NCBI RefSeq assembly: GCF_026163695.1
Contig: NZ_JAOTID010000017.1
Span: forward strand, 28,926 to 92,925
Direction: 5' to 3'
DNA: 64,000 nucleotides
From: Shumkonia mesophila
GTDB taxonomy: Bacteria; Pseudomonadota; Alphaproteobacteria; Rhodospirillales; Shumkoniaceae
A program made the translations under genes and the position numbers. Below, in pieces: positions 28,207 through 37,051 of this stretch; the first letter of the stretch is position 1; each line of letters begins with the position of its first letter. The notes under the pieces are model-generated. The model was given only the letters and a program-made list of their open reading frames with translations, had not been told where the DNA came from and searched no databases.

Positions 28207-29340
28207 ATGCGCGAGAAACCCGCCCGTTCGCTGTCGCCCGCCGAAAAACTCGACTGGCTGCGCCTCATCCGCAGCGAGAACGTCGGGCCTGTGACCTTCT
28301 TTCGCCTGCTCGACCATTTCGGCTCGGCGGCCGCGGCGCTGGACGCCCTGCCGCGCATGGCGAGGCGCGGCGGGCGGGCCGGCACGGTGCGCGTCGCCCC
28401 CGTCGAGGCGGCCGAGCGCGAGATGGAGCGGCTGGCCGCCCTGGGCGCCCAGTTGCTGGCCCGGGGCGAGCCCGGCTATCCGCCGCTGCTGGCCCACGTC
28501 GAGGACGCGCCGCCGCTGATCGGCGCGCTCGGCCATCCGTCGCTGCTGACCAAGGCGGCCATCGCCGTGGTCGGCGCCCGCAACGCCTCGGCGGCCGGCA
28601 AGCGCCTGGCCCGCGAGCTCGCGGCCGAGCTTGGCCGCGGCGGCCTGCTGGTGGTCTCGGGCCTGGCCCGCGGCATCGACGCCGCGGCCCATGAGGGGGC
28701 GCTTGCCACCGGCACGGCGGCCGTACTGGGCGGCGGCATCGACGTCCCCTACCCGCCGGAGAACGCCGCCATTTACGAACAGATCCGCGCCGAGGGCGTG
28801 CTGGTGTCGGAGGTCGAGCCGGGCACGGCGCCCCTGGCCCGCCACTTCCCGCGCCGCAACCGCATCATCTCGGGCATCGCGCGCGGCGTCGTGGTGGTCG
28901 AGGCCAACCTGCGTTCCGGCTCGTTGATCACCGCGCGCATGGCCCTCGAACAAGGTCGCGAGGTGTTCGCCGTTCCCGGCTCGCCGCTCGACCCCCGGGC
29001 GCGCGGCACCAACGGCCTGATCCGCCAGGGCGCCACGCTCACCGAGTCGGCCGACGACGTGCTCAGGGTTTTCGGCGAGCGCCGGATGCCGCCCCGCGCC
29101 GACGACGGAACGGCGCGGCTTTCCGCCGTTTCAGCGGCGAAACCCGCGGATTCTGACCTCGAAAAGGCGCGGGCCGCCATCATCGAAAGTTTGGGTCCGG
29201 TGCCGGTGACGGTTGACGAACTCCTCAGAAATGGCCAATTCTCCCCTGCCGTCGCCTCGGCCGTGCTCCTAGAACTGGAATTGGCGGGGCGCCTGGAGCG
29301 CCATCCCGGAAACCAAGTATCACTGATCCCTGAGAATTAA
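28207..29340 (+). CDS. dprA: DNA-processing protein DprA
   Basis: DprA (Smf) loads RecA on incoming single-stranded DNA during transformation. The 377-residue protein has an N-terminal SAM-like helical part (DWLRLIRSENVGPVTFFRLL), the Rossmann-type core with VVGARNASAAGKRLARELAA, VVSGLARGIDAAAHEGAL and PRRNRIISGIARGVVVVEA, and a C-terminal winged helix (PVTVDELLRNGQFSPAVAS) that many alphaproteobacterial DprA have. ATG 28207 is preferred to TTG 28198. It is followed by topA after 20 bases, the classic dprA-topA pair. Confidence 0.96.
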   Translation: MREKPARSLSPAEKLDWLRLIRSENVGPVTFFRLLDHFGSAAAALDALPRMARRGGRAGTVRVAPVEAAEREMERLAALGAQLLARGEPGYPPLLAHVEDAPPLIGALGHPSLLTKAAIAVVGARNASAAGKRLARELAAELGRGGLLVVSGLARGIDAAAHEGALATGTAAVLGGGIDVPYPPENAAIYEQIRAEGVLVSEVEPGTAPLARHFPRRNRIISGIARGVVVVEANLRSGSLITARMALEQGREVFAVPGSPLDPRARGTNGLIRQGATLTESADDVLRVFGERRMPPRADDGTARLSAVSAAKPADSDLEKARAAIIESLGPVPVTVDELLRNGQFSPAVASAVLLELELAGRLERHPGNQVSLIPEN

Positions 29341-29360
29341 GGGTCGACCGGAAACCATTC

Positions 29361-32018
29361 ATGCCCGAAAACGTCGTCGTCGTCGAATCGCCCGCCAAAG
29401 CCAAGACCATCAACAAGTATCTGGGCGGCACCTACACGGTGTTGGCCAGTTTTGGACACGTGCGCGACCTGTCGCCCAAGGACGGCTCCGTGCTGCCCGA
29501 GCAGGATTTCGCCATGGCCTGGGAAATCGACCCCAAGGCCGAGAAGCACGTCAAGGAAATCGCCGCCGCCTGCCGCAAGGCCACCCACCTGTTTCTGGCA
29601 ACCGACCCCGATCGCGAGGGCGAAGCCATTTCCTGGCACATGCAGCAGGTGCTGGGCGAACGTGGCGCGCTCAAGGGCGTCGACGTCAAGCGCGTGGTCT
29701 TCAACGAGATCACCCAGGGCGCCATCGTCGACGCCTTCCAGCATCCGCGCGATCTCGACGAGAGCCTGGTCGAGGCCTATCTGGCGCGCCGGGCGCTCGA
29801 TTACCTGGTCGGCTTCACGCTGTCGCCGGTGCTGTGGCGCAAGCTGCCGGGCAGCCGCTCGGCGGGGCGCGTGCAGTCGGTGGCGCTGCGCCTGATCTGC
29901 GAGCGCGAAACCGAGATCGAGAGCTTCACCGCCACCGAATACTGGTCGGTCGGCGCCGACTTCCGCAAGGAAAGCGGCGCCGGGCTCACCGCCCAGTTGA
30001 CCTATCTGGACGGGCGCAAGCTCGACAAGATGGCGCTGCGTTCGGAAGCCCAAGCGCAAGCCGCCGTCGCCACCATCCAGGCGGCAACCTTCGCCGTCGA
30101 CTCGGTCGAGCGCAAGAAGAGCCGGCGCAATCCGCCGCCGCCCTTCACCACCTCGACGCTTCAGCAGGAAGCGGCGCGCAAGCTGCACTTCAGCGCCAAG
30201 CGGACCATGCAGGTGGCGCAGCGCCTGTACGAGGGCGTCGCGATCAACGGCGAGACGGTCGGCCTTATCACCTACATGCGAACCGACGGCGTCCAGATGG
30301 CCAATGAGGCCATCGAGGCCTGTCGCAAGCTGATCGGCGGCACCTTCGGTGCGCGTTACCTGCCGGATACGCCGCGCATCTACAAGACCAAGGTCAAGAA
30401 CGCCCAGGAAGCGCACGAGGCGATCCGTCCGACCGACGTCTTCCGCACCCCCGAGTCCGTCGCCGGCCATCTCAACGACGAGCAGCGCAAGCTCTATACC
30501 CTCGTCTGGCAGCGCACGCTGGCCAGCCAGATGGAAGCCGCGGTGCTCGACCAGGTGGCGGTCGACATCGCCGCCGCCGACCGCTCGGCGGTGCTCCGCG
30601 CGACCGGCTCGGTGGTCGCCTTCGACGGCTTCTACACGCTTTATCGCGAGGGCCGCGACGACCCCGACCGCGCTGCCGAGACATCCGAAGACGACAGCGA
30701 ACGCATCCTGCCAGACGTCAGGGAAGGTGAGCCCCTGCGTACCGAGCGGGTGACGCCCGAGCAGCATTTCACCCAGCCGCCGCCGCGCTATTCGGAAGCC
30801 AGCCTGGTGAAGCGGCTGGAAGAGTTGGGCATCGGCCGGCCCTCCACCTACGCCACCATCCTTTCGGTCCTGCAGGACCGCGACTACGTGCGCCTGGACA
30901 GCCGCCGCTTCATTCCCGAGGACCGCGGCCGGCTGGTCACCGCCTTCCTGACCAGCTTCTTCACGCGCTACGTCGAGTACGACTTCACCGCCGAGATGGA
31001 AAACCGCCTCGACGAGGTGTCGGGCGGGCGCATCGACTGGAAACGCGTGCTGCGCGATTTCTGGGAAGCCTTCAGCCCGGCCATCGACGCCACCAAGAAC
31101 CTGCGCACGACGGAGGTTCTCAATGCGCTCGACCAGCTGCTCGGCCCGCACTTCTTCCGCGCCGACGCCACCGGCGCCGACCCGCGCGCCTGCCCCAGCT
31201 GCGCCGACGGCCGCCTCAATCTCAAGCTGGGGCGCTATGGCGCCTTCATCGGCTGCTCCAACTATCCGGACTGCCGGTTCACCCGCAGGCTGGTGGTCGC
31301 CGGCAACGGCGACGACCCGGCCGAGCCGGCCGCCGACGCCGGCCCGCGCGTGCTGGGCACCGACCCGGCCACCGGGCTTGAGGTGTCGCTGCGCAAGGGG
31401 CCCTACGGGCATTATGTCCAGCTCGGCGAGGCCGTGACCGAAGAGGTCAAGGACAAGGACAAACCCAAGTCCAAGAGCAAGGCCAAAGCCAAGACCAAGC
31501 CCAAGCGCGCCTCGCTGGCCCGCAACATGGCGCCGGCCGACATGGACCTGGCGCGCGCGCTGGCGCTGCTCGACCTGCCGCGCGAGATCGGCCGCCACCC
31601 GGAAAGCGGCGAGCCGATCATGGCCGGTCTCGGCCGCTTCGGACCCTATCTCCAGCATGCCGGCAGCTATGTCTCGCTCAAGGGCGAGGACGACGTGCTG
31701 ACCATCGGGCTCAATCGCGCCGTCGCCCTGATCGCCGACGCGCCGGCCAAGGCGCCGGCCAAGACGGTGGGCAACCATCCCAAGGACGGCAAGCCGATCA
31801 CGCTCCGCACCGGCCGCTTCGGGCCATATGTCAAGCACGGCGCCCTGATGGCCACCCTGCCCAAGGGGGTGGAAGCCGATACCCTGACGCTCGAGAAGGC
31901 CGTCGAAGTCCTGGCCGCCAAGGCGGCGCGGGGCGGCGGCAAGGGGGGTGCCAAGGGCGGCCGCAAGGCGCCCGCGCCACGCAAGATCGCCAAGCGAGGG
32001 GCCGCCGAAAGCGGCTGA
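29361..32018 (+). CDS. topA: DNA topoisomerase I
   Basis: TopA relaxes negative supercoils. The 885-residue protein begins with the Toprim domain (MPENVVVVESPAKAKTINKY, DPDREGEAISWH), carries the active tyrosine in LITYMRTDGVQM and the GRPSTYATI motif, then one C4 zinc ribbon (CPSCADG...CSNYPDC), a Lys-rich linker (KDKDKPKSKSKAKAKTKPKR) and C-terminal repeated GRFGPYVKHG-type modules, the layout usual in Alphaproteobacteria. It is 20 bases after dprA and 7 bases before rnr, so all three are likely co-transcribed. Confidence 0.97.
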   Translation: MPENVVVVESPAKAKTINKYLGGTYTVLASFGHVRDLSPKDGSVLPEQDFAMAWEIDPKAEKHVKEIAAACRKATHLFLATDPDREGEAISWHMQQVLGERGALKGVDVKRVVFNEITQGAIVDAFQHPRDLDESLVEAYLARRALDYLVGFTLSPVLWRKLPGSRSAGRVQSVALRLICERETEIESFTATEYWSVGADFRKESGAGLTAQLTYLDGRKLDKMALRSEAQAQAAVATIQAATFAVDSVERKKSRRNPPPPFTTSTLQQEAARKLHFSAKRTMQVAQRLYEGVAINGETVGLITYMRTDGVQMANEAIEACRKLIGGTFGARYLPDTPRIYKTKVKNAQEAHEAIRPTDVFRTPESVAGHLNDEQRKLYTLVWQRTLASQMEAAVLDQVAVDIAAADRSAVLRATGSVVAFDGFYTLYREGRDDPDRAAETSEDDSERILPDVREGEPLRTERVTPEQHFTQPPPRYSEASLVKRLEELGIGRPSTYATILSVLQDRDYVRLDSRRFIPEDRGRLVTAFLTSFFTRYVEYDFTAEMENRLDEVSGGRIDWKRVLRDFWEAFSPAIDATKNLRTTEVLNALDQLLGPHFFRADATGADPRACPSCADGRLNLKLGRYGAFIGCSNYPDCRFTRRLVVAGNGDDPAEPAADAGPRVLGTDPATGLEVSLRKGPYGHYVQLGEAVTEEVKDKDKPKSKSKAKAKTKPKRASLARNMAPADMDLARALALLDLPREIGRHPESGEPIMAGLGRFGPYLQHAGSYVSLKGEDDVLTIGLNRAVALIADAPAKAPAKTVGNHPKDGKPITLRTGRFGPYVKHGALMATLPKGVEADTLTLEKAVEVLAAKAARGGGKGGAKGGRKAPAPRKIAKRGAAESG

Positions 32019-32025
32019 TTCCCGG

Positions 32026-34206
32026 TTGGCGTCCTCCTCCAAGCCCCTGCCGCCGTTTCCCAGCCGCGAGCAGATCCTTGCCTACATCCGGGAGCACCCG
32101 GGGAAGGTGACGCGGCGCGAGTTGGTGCGCGCCTTCGGCCTGAATTCGTCGCAGCGCCCGCAGCTGCGGGCCGTCCTCAAGGAGTTGGAGGCCGGCGGCG
32201 ACATCGCGCGCGATCACGGCCGCGCCGTTCGGACCCACGACAAGCTCCCCGCCGTCACCGTGGTCGAGATCGTCGGCGTCGACGAGGACGGCGACCTGCT
32301 GGCCCGGCCGCTTACCGAGGCCGACAACCCCGCCGCGCCGGTCATCTACATGGCGCCCGAACGGCGCGGCCAGGCGGCGCTGGGGCCGGGCGACCGCGTG
32401 CTGGCCAAGCTGACGAAACGGACCGGCAACGTCTACGAGGGGCGGACCATCCGGCGCATCGCCGCCCAGGCGGAAGCCGTGCTCGGCGTCTTCGAGCGGG
32501 TCGGCGGCGAGGCGCGCATCCGCCCGGTCGAGAAGGGAAACCGCCACGACATGGTGGTCGCCCCCGGCGAAACGAAGGACGCCAAGCCCGGCGATCTGGT
32601 GCGCGCCGAGGTGCTGCCCGGCCGGCGACTCGGCCTCAGCCGGGCCCGCGTCGTCGAGCGCCTGACCAAGGGAAACCCGCCGCTCGGCCTGATCGCGCTT
32701 TACGATCACGAGATCCCCATCGACTTCCCACCCGACGCCCTGACCCAGGCCGCCGCCACCATGGCCGCGCCGCTGGGCGAGCGGGCCGACCTGCGGGACA
32801 TCCCGCTGGTCACCATCGACGGCGCCGACGCCAGGGACTTCGACGACGCCGTGTGGGCCGAGCCCGACCCCGATACCCGCAACCCCGGCGGCTGGCACCT
32901 GCTGGTCGCCATCGCCGACGTCGCCTGGTACGTGCGGCCCGGCGATGCGCTGGACCGCAGCGCCCGGGAGCGCGGCAATTCCGTCTATCTTCCCGACCGG
33001 GTGGTGCCGATGCTGCCCGAGGCGCTGTCCAACGGCTGGTGCTCGCTGAAGCCGGGCGAGGACCGCCCGTGCCTCGCCGCCCACCTGTGGATCGACGCCC
33101 AGGGCAAGCTGCTGCGGCACCGCTTCGTACGCGGCCTGATGCGCTCGGCGGCGCGCCTCACCTACGAGCAGGTCCAGGCCGCCCGCGATGGCGCCCCCGA
33201 CGCCGTTGCCGCGCCGCTCCTCGAATCGGTGGTCGGCCCGCTCTACGGCGCCTACCGGGCCCTTTCCCTGGCCCGCGAGAAACGGGGCGTGCTGGAGTTG
33301 GACCTGCCGGAGCGGCGGGTCGTCCTCGATGGCGCCGGCATCGTCACCGCCGTCGAAACCCGAGCCCGCTACGACAGCCACAAGCTGATCGAGGAATTCA
33401 TGATCGCCGCCAACGTGGCGGCCGCCGAATCGCTCAGCCGCTCGAAAATTCCCTGCATGTATCGCATCCACGACGTGCCCAGCGAGGAGCGCCTGGAGGC
33501 CCTGCGCGAGGTGCTGGAGGGCATGGGCCTGAAACTGCCGCGCGGCCAGACGGTGAAGCCCGCCCAGTTCAACCGCATCCTGGCCCGCGTCGCCGGTACG
33601 ACCGAGGCGCAACTGGTCAGCGAGATGATCCTGCGCACCCAGGCGCAGGCCGAATATTCCCCCGACAACATCGGCCATTTCGGGTTGGCGCTTTCCAAGT
33701 ACTGCCATTTCACGTCGCCCATCCGCCGCTATTCCGACCTGCTGGTCCACCGCGCGCTGATCCGCCGATTCGGCCTGGGCGAGGGCGCCCTCGAAGAACC
33801 GCCGCCGGACTTCGCCGAGGTCGGGCAGCACATCTCGGGAACCGAACGGCGGGCCGCCGCCGCCGAGCGCGACGCGGTGGACCGCTTCGTCGCCCAGTTC
33901 CTGGCCGGCCGCGTGGGCGCCGTGTTCGCCGGCCGGATCAGCGGAGTCAGCCGTTTCGGCCTGTTCGTCAAGCTGACCGAAACGGGGGCCGACGGGCTGA
34001 TCCCGCGGCGCAACCTGCCCCACGACACCTACATTCACGACGAGCGGCGCCAAGCCTTGCGCGGCCGCCGCTCGGGCGTGGAGTACCGCCTGGGCGACGC
34101 GGTGGAAGTGATGCTGGCCGAGGCGACGCCGATCACCGGCGGCCTTCTCCTGCATCTGATGGAAGGTGGACGGGCCAAGTCTTCCGGACGCCATCCGCGG
34201 GGTTAA
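32026..34206 (+). CDS. rnr: Ribonuclease R
   Basis: RNase R is a 3'-5' exoribonuclease that degrades structured RNA. Order of domains: an N-terminal HTH-like region (REQILAYIREHPGKVTRREL), cold-shock domains, the RNB catalytic core with TIDGADARDFDDAVWAEP (metal-binding Asp residues) and FTSPIRRYSDLLVHRAL, and an S1 domain near the C terminus (VGAVFAGRISGVSRFGLFVK). The start is not certain: TTG 32026, 7 bases after topA, gives 726 residues and the expected N terminus; the frame also runs back inside topA. It lacks the long Lys-rich tail of E. coli RNase R. Confidence 0.94.
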   Translation: MASSSKPLPPFPSREQILAYIREHPGKVTRRELVRAFGLNSSQRPQLRAVLKELEAGGDIARDHGRAVRTHDKLPAVTVVEIVGVDEDGDLLARPLTEADNPAAPVIYMAPERRGQAALGPGDRVLAKLTKRTGNVYEGRTIRRIAAQAEAVLGVFERVGGEARIRPVEKGNRHDMVVAPGETKDAKPGDLVRAEVLPGRRLGLSRARVVERLTKGNPPLGLIALYDHEIPIDFPPDALTQAAATMAAPLGERADLRDIPLVTIDGADARDFDDAVWAEPDPDTRNPGGWHLLVAIADVAWYVRPGDALDRSARERGNSVYLPDRVVPMLPEALSNGWCSLKPGEDRPCLAAHLWIDAQGKLLRHRFVRGLMRSAARLTYEQVQAARDGAPDAVAAPLLESVVGPLYGAYRALSLAREKRGVLELDLPERRVVLDGAGIVTAVETRARYDSHKLIEEFMIAANVAAAESLSRSKIPCMYRIHDVPSEERLEALREVLEGMGLKLPRGQTVKPAQFNRILARVAGTTEAQLVSEMILRTQAQAEYSPDNIGHFGLALSKYCHFTSPIRRYSDLLVHRALIRRFGLGEGALEEPPPDFAEVGQHISGTERRAAAAERDAVDRFVAQFLAGRVGAVFAGRISGVSRFGLFVKLTETGADGLIPRRNLPHDTYIHDERRQALRGRRSGVEYRLGDAVEVMLAEATPITGGLLLHLMEGGRAKSSGRHPRG

Positions 34207-34247
34207 AAATACGTTAAGAAATCGCGGACACAGAAAAGAAACAGGAC

Positions 34248-34275
34248 GTGACGGGCGGCCAAAAATAGGTACAAT
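34248..34275 (+). promoter_or_regulatory. Sigma-70-type promoter of the S41 peptidase gene
   Basis: GTGACG (34248-34253) and TACAAT (34270-34275) are separated by 16 bases. The start codon is at 34285, only 9 bases after the -10, and no Shine-Dalgarno is present, so the transcript would be leaderless or nearly so. Confidence 0.5.
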
Positions 34276-34284
34276 CCGCCCATT

Positions 34285-35853
34285 ATGGGGGGGCCGCGCT
34301 CTTTCCTGCGATGTCTTTGCCTAGCCGCCGCGACGACTGTCGGCGGCTGCGCCGGTTCCGGCGTGGCGCCAGCCGGCGTCGACGCCTTTCCCGCCCAGGC
34401 GGCGGCCGAAACCTTCGCGGCCGGCTACAGCAACATCGCCAACAAGTACATCGACTCGGTGCCGATCGGCGACCTCGCCATGGAGGGGATGCGGGGGCTG
34501 GGCGTTATCGATCCGGCGCTGACGGTGCGTCTGGCCGATGGACAGGTCGTGCTGGCCGCCGGCGACGGCGACGTCGCGCGCTTCCCGGCTCCTGCCGACG
34601 ACGATGCCAGCGCCTGGGCCGCCCTGACCGTCGACGTCTCGCGCGCCGGCCGCCGCGTTTCCGGCGACCTGCGCCAAGCCTCGGTCGAACAGATCTACGA
34701 AGCGGTCTTCGACGGCGTCCTGTCCCGGCTCGATCCCTATTCCCGTTATGCCGGCCGTGACGAGGCCGGCCGGAATCGCGCCAACCGCGACGGCTTCACC
34801 GGAATCGGCATTCGCTTCCAGGTCAAAGACAACCAGGTCCGCATCACCGAGGTCATGGAAGAGACGCCGGCGGAGGTGGCGGGGCTGACGCCTGGAGACC
34901 GCATCACCCACGTCGACGGCGCGGCGACGACCGGCATGTCGTCGGCCGACGTGACCGAGCGTCTGCGTGGGCTGCTGGAAACCCCAATCAGCGTCACCGT
35001 CGCGCGCGACGGCGCCGAATCGCCCCTGACCTTTGCGATGATGCGGGCCCATATCGTTCCCACCTCGGTCACCGCCGCCTTCGAGGATGGCTTGCTGACC
35101 CTGGCCGTGCACCGCTTCAACCGGGCCACGGCGGACGTCGCGGCGCGCAAGATCGCGGCGGCGCGCCGGCTCAACGGCAACGCTCTCGCCGGCATCATCC
35201 TCGACCTGCGCGACAACCCCGGGGGCCTTTTGAAGCAGGGGATTCGCCTGGCCGACCTGTTCGTCTCGCAGGGCGAGATCCTCAAGACCCAGGGTCGCCA
35301 TCCGGATAGCATGCAGTACTACGAGGCCGAGGATGGCGACATCACCGGCGGCCTGCCGCTGGTCGTCATGGTCGACGGCCGCTCGGCGTCGGCCGCCGAA
35401 ATCGCCGCCGCGGCGCTGCAGGACAGGGGCCGCGCCATCGTCATCGGCACTACCTCGTTCGGCAAGGGCACGGTGCAGACGGTCGTCCGCCTGCCCAACG
35501 ACGGCGAGTTCACGCTGACCTGGTCGCGCTTCGTCATGCCGTCGGGTTACCTGCTGCATGAACTGGGCGTGCATCCGACGGTGTGCACCAGCGGCACATC
35601 GGCGCAAGGCGCCGACCCGCTCAAACCCCTCATGGCGGCCCGCGAAGAGGCCGCCGGCATCCTCGTCGCCTGGCGGACGGTGGCTTTTGCCGACGGGGCC
35701 CGGCGCCAGGAGCTCCGCGCCACCTGCCCGGCCGAACGCCGCGCCGAACCCGGCGATCTCGACGTGGCCCGGCACCTGCTCAAGGACCGCCCCCTCTACG
35801 CACGGCTTCTGGAGTTGGCCAACCCGGTGGCGACGGCGGCAGCGATCCGATGA
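34285..35853 (+). CDS. S41 family (CtpA-like) carboxyl-terminal processing protease, lipoprotein
   Basis: The 522-residue protein opens with a short signal and lipobox-like VGGC (Cys22). A helical region is followed by a PDZ domain (about 167-255, with GFTGIGIRFQVKDNQVRITE) and the S41 protease core: LDLRDNPGGLL, DGRSASAAEIAAAALQD (probable nucleophile Ser367) and GTTSFGKGTVQ (Lys394, general base). It should be periplasmic, tethered by lipid, trimming or degrading envelope proteins. It stands behind its own promoter after rnr. The start rests on the signal peptide, since no Shine-Dalgarno is visible. Confidence 0.9.
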   Translation: MGGPRSFLRCLCLAAATTVGGCAGSGVAPAGVDAFPAQAAAETFAAGYSNIANKYIDSVPIGDLAMEGMRGLGVIDPALTVRLADGQVVLAAGDGDVARFPAPADDDASAWAALTVDVSRAGRRVSGDLRQASVEQIYEAVFDGVLSRLDPYSRYAGRDEAGRNRANRDGFTGIGIRFQVKDNQVRITEVMEETPAEVAGLTPGDRITHVDGAATTGMSSADVTERLRGLLETPISVTVARDGAESPLTFAMMRAHIVPTSVTAAFEDGLLTLAVHRFNRATADVAARKIAAARRLNGNALAGIILDLRDNPGGLLKQGIRLADLFVSQGEILKTQGRHPDSMQYYEAEDGDITGGLPLVVMVDGRSASAAEIAAAALQDRGRAIVIGTTSFGKGTVQTVVRLPNDGEFTLTWSRFVMPSGYLLHELGVHPTVCTSGTSAQGADPLKPLMAAREEAAGILVAWRTVAFADGARRQELRATCPAERRAEPGDLDVARHLLKDRPLYARLLELANPVATAAAIR

Positions 35854-35862
35854 CGCAGGGCC

Positions 35863-35890
35863 TTGACAGGCGCGGCGCGGCCTGTATGGT
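35863..35890 (+). promoter_or_regulatory. Sigma-70-type promoter of rpmG
   Basis: A perfect -35 TTGACA (35863-35868) and TATGGT (35885-35890) are separated by 16 bases. The rpmG start lies 44 bases after the -10. Confidence 0.7.
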
Positions 35891-35934
35891 GCGCCGCTTG
35901 AAACGTAACTTCTGACTCGGACGGAATTGGGAAA

Positions 35935-36102
35935 ATGGCGAAGCCCAGCACCATTCTCGTGAAACTGGTCAGCTCGGCAGACACGGGCTTCTACTACGTG
36001 ACCAAGAAGAATCCGCGCACCCAAACCGAGAAGCTCCAGCTCCGCAAGTACGACCCGGTGGCGCGCAAGCACGTTGTCTTCAAGGAAGGCAAGATCAAGT
36101 AG
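35935..36102 (+). CDS. rpmG: 50S ribosomal protein L33
   Basis: This 55-residue protein of the large ribosomal subunit reads [20 protein letters not shown] at the N terminus, then [20 protein letters not shown] and a basic C-terminal end (VFKEGKIK). It is the cysteine-free form of L33 (no zinc ligands) usual in Alphaproteobacteria. Its start has TTGGGAAA upstream. It has a strong promoter of its own and converges on the receiver-protein gene, a neighbourhood that recalls the divK-pleD-rpmG region of Caulobacter. Confidence 0.97.
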   Translation: MAKPSTILVKLVSSADTGFYYVTKKNPRTQTEKLQLRKYDPVARKHVVFKEGKIK

Positions 36103-36225
36103 CATCGCCCACGGCCACGCGCCGCGGGTTCGGTTCGCGCCGCTCCGCCCCCGGGATGGGAGCGGGCGGTTTGCGCTGTCCGCCGCCCATGACCGGATGA
36201 CGGCCGCCGTGCGGGCGAAATGAAG

Positions 36226-36591
36226 TCAGGCCAGGAAGCGGCCCAAGACCGCCAACAGCGAATCGATGGAATACGGCTTGGCGAGGAAGCCGTCGCACCC
36301 GGCGGCGCGGATCTCCTGCTCGTCCTCGGCCATTGCGCAGGCCGTCACCGCCACCACCGGAATTCCCTTCAACGCGAGGTCGCCCTTGATGGCGCGGGTG
36401 GCGTCCAGGCCCGAAAGGCCGGACAACCGGATGTCCATGAGGATGAGATCCGGCGGATCGCGCCGAATCGCCGGCAGCGCCTCTTCGCCGCTGCGGAAGC
36501 ACACGGTGCTGTAGCCCTCGGCCTGCAGGAGGTCGTCGAGCAGCTTCAGGTTAAGCTCGTTGTCTTCGACGATCAGAACGGTTCGTGTCAT
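36226..36591 (-). CDS. Single-domain response regulator (DivK-like)
   Basis: The 121-residue protein is a lone receiver domain: acidic pocket at Glu9-Asp10 (VLIVEDNELN), phospho-acceptor Asp53 (LILMDIRLSG), Thr83 (VAVTACAM) and Lys105 (GFLAKPYSID). The VEDNELNLKLL start and the FLAKP end are typical of DivK, which relays phosphate in cell-cycle control of Alphaproteobacteria. The symbol is not given because other single-receiver proteins look alike and pleD is not adjacent. ATG 36591 follows the family start. Confidence 0.85.
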   Translation of the reverse strand: MTRTVLIVEDNELNLKLLDDLLQAEGYSTVCFRSGEEALPAIRRDPPDLILMDIRLSGLSGLDATRAIKGDLALKGIPVVAVTACAMAEDEQEIRAAGCDGFLAKPYSIDSLLAVLGRFLA

Positions 36592-36682
36592 GGCCCGTGG
36601 CATCCGCTCAGCCTCCCGCCCCGCCGACGGGCCGGCCGCCACCGATCATCGGGAACCGGCGGAGTCCTGTCAAACCCCGGGG

Positions 36683-36713
36683 CAAAAAAAGAGGCCGCAA
36701 CGCGCGGCCTAGT
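36683..36713 (-). terminator. Intrinsic terminator of the microprotein gene
   Basis: On the minus strand AGGCCGC and GCGGCCT form a GC-rich stem with a 5-base loop, followed directly by CTTTTTTT. It lies about 64 bases past the stop of the 32-residue protein gene and is the clearest Rho-independent terminator in the window. Confidence 0.85.
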
Positions 36714-36776
36714 CTGCTCTTGAGGGAAGATCGAATGGGGAAAACCGGGAAGAGGACGATGGCCTCGTAAAGCTGT

Positions 36777-36875
36777 TCAGTTCAGCGCGATGACGAATTG
36801 TTCCGTTGACGACAGGAAGGCCATCCAGACGAGGACGAGGGAAAGGGCGACTGCGAACGCCTTTGCGGTTGCCAT
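36777..36875 (-). CDS. 32-residue single-span membrane microprotein
   Basis: A 32-codon gene encoding MATAKAFAVALSLVLVWMAF followed by LSSTEQFVIALN. Residues about 5-22 form one membrane helix; the rest is a short polar tail. Three signals support a real gene: GGAGAGG 5-6 bases before ATG 36875, a strong intrinsic terminator at 36683-36713, and a perfect CRP-type palindrome at 36960-36975 upstream. The larger in-frame extension to 37013 is not favoured. It lies directly downstream of the CRP-family gene. Such microproteins often modulate membrane complexes; no family is recognised. Confidence 0.7.
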   Translation of the reverse strand: MATAKAFAVALSLVLVWMAFLSSTEQFVIALN

Positions 36876-36932
36876 GATGCCTCTCCTTTCGGCCTTCCGA
36901 CCGGCCACCGCGGCCGGACCGTCAGTATCGAT

Positions 36933-36975
36933 AGGATGGCGCAAGATACCCGCCCTGCATGTGACGCCAGTCACA
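36933..36975 (-). promoter_or_regulatory. Perfect CRP-type palindrome upstream of the microprotein gene
   Basis: TGTGACGCCAGTCACA (plus strand 36960-36975) matches TGTGA-N6-TCACA at all ten positions and is almost fully palindromic. On the minus strand it is followed after 21 bases by CATCCT (36938-36933), a weak -10, as expected for an activator-dependent class II promoter. The start of the microprotein is 58 bases further. Confidence 0.7.
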
Positions 36976-37051
36976 CGCCCCAAAAAATCGTCGGCGGCGC
37001 CGAAATGCGCCACAACCCATGCTGATTACGGGAGACGATGCGGCCGGCCCT

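Noticed and set aside
29337..32042. A 901-codon open frame on the minus strand
   Set aside because: It is exactly antisense to topA, has shadow-type composition (Gly/Arg/Val/His runs) and no recognisable motif; it is a by-product of high GC at third positions.
36131..36175. Possible rpmG terminator (CCGCTCC / GGAGCGG)
   Set aside because: A stem exists, but there is no T run and the loop is GC-rich, so it was not listed as a feature.
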